This document shows, piece by piece, positions 8,650 through 10,773 of a stretch of 10,773 nt of DNA (position 1 is its first letter; every line of letters starts with the position of its first letter). Both the position numbers and the translations under genes were made by a program. The stretch comes from Methanobacterium sp. (GTDB lineage Archaea > Methanobacteriota > Methanobacteria > Methanobacteriales > Methanobacteriaceae). Below the pieces are notes generated by a model that worked only from the letters and a program-made list of their open reading frames with translations, was not told where the DNA came from and searched no databases. The DNA lies in NCBI GenBank assembly GCA_009712615.1, contig WASR01000089.1, positions 1-10,773 on the forward strand, given 5' to 3'.

Positions 8650-10038
8650 TTGCAAGTCACTGCAATGGAAATTTACAGGTTACTCCCCAAAACAAACTGT
8701 GCAAAGTGTGGAGAGGCTTCATGCATGGCCTTCGCAACCAAACTGTCAGACAAGGAAACTGACCTAGAGCTGTGTACACAGTTGGCTGCCAATGAAATGG
8801 AAGAACTCGAAAATCTACTCGCACCTGCTGTAAGGGAAATTACCATAGGAAAAGGGGATAAAACCATCTTAGTAGGTGGGGACGAAGTACTTTACAGATA
8901 TGAACTCACTTATTACAATCCAACACCTATCATAATCGATGTTAACGATGATATGGATGAAGAAGCACTTAATGAACGAGTAAAAATTATTGAAGAGTCT
9001 GAATTTGAACGTACCGGTGAAACCCTAGTTTTAGATGGGATAGCCCTTAGGAATTCTTCGGGAAATGCTGATAAATTTGCTGAAACTGCTTCAAAACTAA
9101 AATCATCAAAACTCCCCTTAGTACTGTGCTCACTTGATCCTACTGCCATGAAGGCAGCCCTTGAAAATGTGGGTGATGAAAGGCCACTGATCTATGCAGC
9201 AACAGAAAACAACTTCGATGAAATGGCTGAATTGGCACTGGAATATGATTGTCCACTGGCAATTTTTGTTCCAAACGATCTTGAGAAGATGAAGGAGATC
9301 TCCAATATTTTACGATCCAAGGGAGTGCGTGATATGGTGCTTGATCCAGGTACCTATGTCAACGATGGAATCGGTGATACCCTTGATAATTTCATCATGA
9401 TAAGAAGACTGGCCATTGAAGAGAGAGATGAAGATTTCAGATTCCCAATTATGGGAATTCCAGCTTTAACATGGTTGTATGAAGATGATGAAGTACAGGG
9501 TGGTATAAAAGAAGCAACAATTGCTGCAACGTTGATGAATAAATATGCAGACCTGCTAATTATTCATGGAACCAATATATGGGAACTTATACCAGTTTTA
9601 ACTTTACGCCAAAGTGTGTTCACAGATCCAAGGAAACCTCAGGCAGTTGATGCGGGACTATATGAGTTTGGTGAATTAGCCGATGACTCGCCAGTTGTAC
9701 TCACAACCAACTTCGCACTCACCTACTACACCGTGGAAGGAGATCTTAAATCTGGCAAATCCAACTGTTACCTACTTGTACTGGATACAGAAGGACGTGC
9801 AGTTGATGTTTCTCTTGCAGGAGGACAGTTAACTGGAGAGTCTGTAGCAGAATTGATTAAAGATTCTGGTATAGAAGATAAGGTTAAAACAAGAACACTG
9901 ATTATCCCAGGTCTTGCAGCACCAATGAGCGGTGAGATTGAGGATGATTCAGGATGGGAAGTTGTGGTAGGTCCAAGGGACTCCTCAGGTATGCCTGATT
10001 TCTTTCACAAGCTACAGGAAAAACAGGAAGCCAAGTAA
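8650..10038 (+). CDS. cdhE: CO dehydrogenase/acetyl-CoA synthase complex, gamma subunit (corrinoid Fe-S protein large subunit)
   Basis: CdhE binds the corrinoid and a [4Fe-4S] cluster, which reductively reactivates the cobalt. It accepts the methyl group and, with CdhD, delivers it to CdhC. The 462-residue protein starts at TTG 8650. The N-terminal cluster motif CX2CX4CX16C is intact at C17, C20, C25 and C42 (TNCAKCGEASC). A TIM-barrel domain follows (about 95-320), with VLDGIALRNSSGNADKFAE and MVLDPGTYVNDGIGDT as family-like segments. The C-terminal corrinoid-binding domain (about 325-462) includes VVLTTNFALTYYTVEGDL and the typical ending LIIPGLAAPMSGEIEDD...GPRDSSGMPDF. The ATG at 8665 would leave 11 residues before C17, so the cluster alone does not decide the start; the ribosome binding site does. 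It is the last core cdh gene, and 38 bases separate it from the ferredoxin-like gene. Confidence 0.97.
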   Translation: MQVTAMEIYRLLPKTNCAKCGEASCMAFATKLSDKETDLELCTQLAANEMEELENLLAPAVREITIGKGDKTILVGGDEVLYRYELTYYNPTPIIIDVNDDMDEEALNERVKIIEESEFERTGETLVLDGIALRNSSGNADKFAETASKLKSSKLPLVLCSLDPTAMKAALENVGDERPLIYAATENNFDEMAELALEYDCPLAIFVPNDLEKMKEISNILRSKGVRDMVLDPGTYVNDGIGDTLDNFIMIRRLAIEERDEDFRFPIMGIPALTWLYEDDEVQGGIKEATIAATLMNKYADLLIIHGTNIWELIPVLTLRQSVFTDPRKPQAVDAGLYEFGELADDSPVVLTTNFALTYYTVEGDLKSGKSNCYLLVLDTEGRAVDVSLAGGQLTGESVAELIKDSGIEDKVKTRTLIIPGLAAPMSGEIEDDSGWEVVVGPRDSSGMPDFFHKLQEKQEAK

Positions 10039-10076
10039 AAGATGAACCAAAATAAAAATTTCGTGGGAATGATCCA

Positions 10077-10547
10077 ATGAAGACATTGATGGTAGTAGAT
10101 CCAAGAATGTGCACCGAGTGCAAGGACTGTGTCACAGCATGCAGGGAAGAGCATGGAGTACCAAGGGTGAAAAAAACATCCACTGTACCCATCTTTTGTA
10201 TGCATTGTCATCCTGATAAGGCGCCATGTGCAAGAATTTGTCCAACCAACGCAATTAAGGAAGAAGATGGAGTTCTGATGGTTGATGAAGATGCATGCAT
10301 ACTCTGCAGACTATGCATGATCTCATGTCCTGTTGGGATGATGGTCATGGATCTAGAAAAGAAATCCACACAGAAATGTACACTGTGTCTTGAAAAAGAG
10401 GACAGAATTCTTCCAGCTTGTGTTGAAGCATGTAAAGACAATGTTTTAAAGGTTTTCTCTGTTGAAGATCTGGAAGATCTCAAGGACGACACAACATTTG
10501 CAGACATAATTGAAGAGGCAATGAAGATCTATCAAGAGAAGATCTGA
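10077..10547 (+). CDS. Four-cluster ferredoxin-like electron carrier (CooF/HycB/DmsB-type)
   Basis: The 156-residue protein holds 16 motif cysteines, enough for four [4Fe-4S] clusters: C12/C15/C18/C22, C41/C44/C51/C55, C74/C77/C80/C84 and C101/C104/C115/C119. This is the arrangement of CooF, HycB and DmsB iron-sulfur subunits. The second group reads CX2CX6CX3CP, with two more residues in the loop than the common CX2CX4CX3CP. There is no signal peptide or membrane segment, so it is probably cytoplasmic. The C-terminal 35 residues are acidic and helical. It lies 38 bases after cdhE on the same strand with no clear promoter between, so it is probably the last gene of the operon. The likely role is passing electrons between CdhA and a ferredoxin pool or an energy-converting hydrogenase. 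That role is inferred from position, by analogy with CooF and bacterial CODH. Start ATG 10077 has only a weak GTGGGA site upstream. Confidence 0.88.
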   Translation: MKTLMVVDPRMCTECKDCVTACREEHGVPRVKKTSTVPIFCMHCHPDKAPCARICPTNAIKEEDGVLMVDEDACILCRLCMISCPVGMMVMDLEKKSTQKCTLCLEKEDRILPACVEACKDNVLKVFSVEDLEDLKDDTTFADIIEEAMKIYQEKI

Positions 10548-10603
10548 TTAAAATCTTCCATTTCCTTTTTAAACCGAAAAAAATAATTTAATTCACATTT
10601 TTT
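10548..10603. terminator. Convergent T-rich terminator region between the ferredoxin-like gene and ogt
   Basis: A six-base hairpin straddles the ferredoxin stop codon (GAAGAT 10538-10543 with ATCTTC 10553-10558) and is followed by T5 at 10566-10570. A T8 run covers 10598-10605, its last two bases falling in the ogt stop codon. These suit the plus-strand transcript. The A7 run at 10577-10583 reads as T7 on the minus strand, just after the end of the minus-strand gene. The two transcripts meet here. No gene is seen in this stretch. Confidence 0.55.
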
Positions 10604-10773
10604 TTATTTTTCAAGCAATATTTTATCAGACTTTATTTTAAACCCTTCATTAATTAGCATTTCAATTTTCATTTCTTTTCCTCCCCTAAATCCACCAATC
10701 ATTCCATCAGATCTCACAACACGATGGCAGGGCACCACAATTGCGAATGGATTTTTCCCTATGGCTGTTCCCA
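10604..10773 (-). CDS. ogt: Methylated-DNA-[protein]-cysteine S-methyltransferase, C-terminal part, 5' end off the window
   Basis: Read on the minus strand from the right edge, an open frame of 55 residues begins GTAIGKNPFAIVVPCHRVVR and ends in TAA at 10604-10606. The PCHRV motif is the active site of O6-alkylguanine-DNA alkyltransferases. Its cysteine takes the alkyl group from damaged guanine in a single suicide reaction. The conserved NPFAIVVPCHRVV and the GGFRGG segment after it match the family C-terminal domain closely, so the call is firm despite the short fragment. The N-terminal domain and the helix-turn-helix arginine lie outside the window. It is convergent with the cdh cluster and has no obvious functional link to it. 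Confidence 0.93.
   Translation of the reverse strand, partial: GTAIGKNPFAIVVPCHRVVRSDGMIGGFRGGKEMKIEMLINEGFKIKSDKILLEK

Noticed and set aside
10465..10544. Repeated GAAGATCT strings in the 3' end of the ferredoxin-like gene
   Set aside because: They arise from repeated Glu-Asp-Leu and Lys-Ile codons in an acidic helix, with irregular spacing and no sign of a mobile or regulatory repeat.

Overview
This window reads as an AT-rich methanogenic archaeon, most likely a hydrogenotroph of the Methanobacteriales (Methanobacterium-like). The archaeal character comes from three things. The CODH/ACS subunits are of the five-subunit archaeal Cdh type. A textbook archaeal TATA box stands upstream of cdhA. 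The ribosome binding sites match the archaeal anti-Shine-Dalgarno. The genus-level guess is inference from gene order and sequence style, not a search result.

Layout. Positions 1-973 hold the 3' part of a CpaF/TadA-type secretion ATPase, cut by the window edge, followed by a TadC-like membrane platform protein (1032-2147). Together they form the motor of a type IV pilus-like or Tad-like system. A gap of about 210 bases (2148-2358) contains a candidate terminator, a small palindrome and the TATA box of the next operon. From 2359 to 10038 runs a complete archaeal carbon monoxide dehydrogenase/acetyl-CoA synthase operon: cdhA, cdhB, cdhC, a cooC-type nickel ATPase, cdhD and cdhE. A four-cluster ferredoxin-like gene (10077-10547) follows in the same orientation and is probably co-transcribed. 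A T-rich convergent region (10548-10603) separates it from the 3' end of an ogt-type DNA repair gene on the minus strand, cut by the right edge.

How the genes work together. CdhA and CdhB form the CODH component, which interconverts CO2 and CO at the Ni-Fe C-cluster. CdhC carries the Ni-Ni-[4Fe-4S] A-cluster, which joins CO, a methyl group and CoA to make acetyl-CoA. CdhD and CdhE form the corrinoid iron-sulfur protein that passes the methyl group from tetrahydromethanopterin (or tetrahydrosarcinapterin) to CdhC. The CooC-like ATPase probably helps load nickel. The terminal ferredoxin-like protein probably feeds low-potential electrons to CdhA. In a hydrogenotroph this complex mainly serves carbon assimilation. 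Spacing is tight (1 to 52 bases), strong ribosome binding sites precede most genes, and non-ATG starts are used for cooC (GTG) and cdhE (TTG). No frameshifts, mobile elements, CRISPR arrays, tRNA or rRNA genes were seen. I did not find a clearly new system. The points most worth a second look are the dedicated ferredoxin with an unusual cysteine spacing, and the basic N-terminal region of the TadC-like protein with no visible TadB partner.
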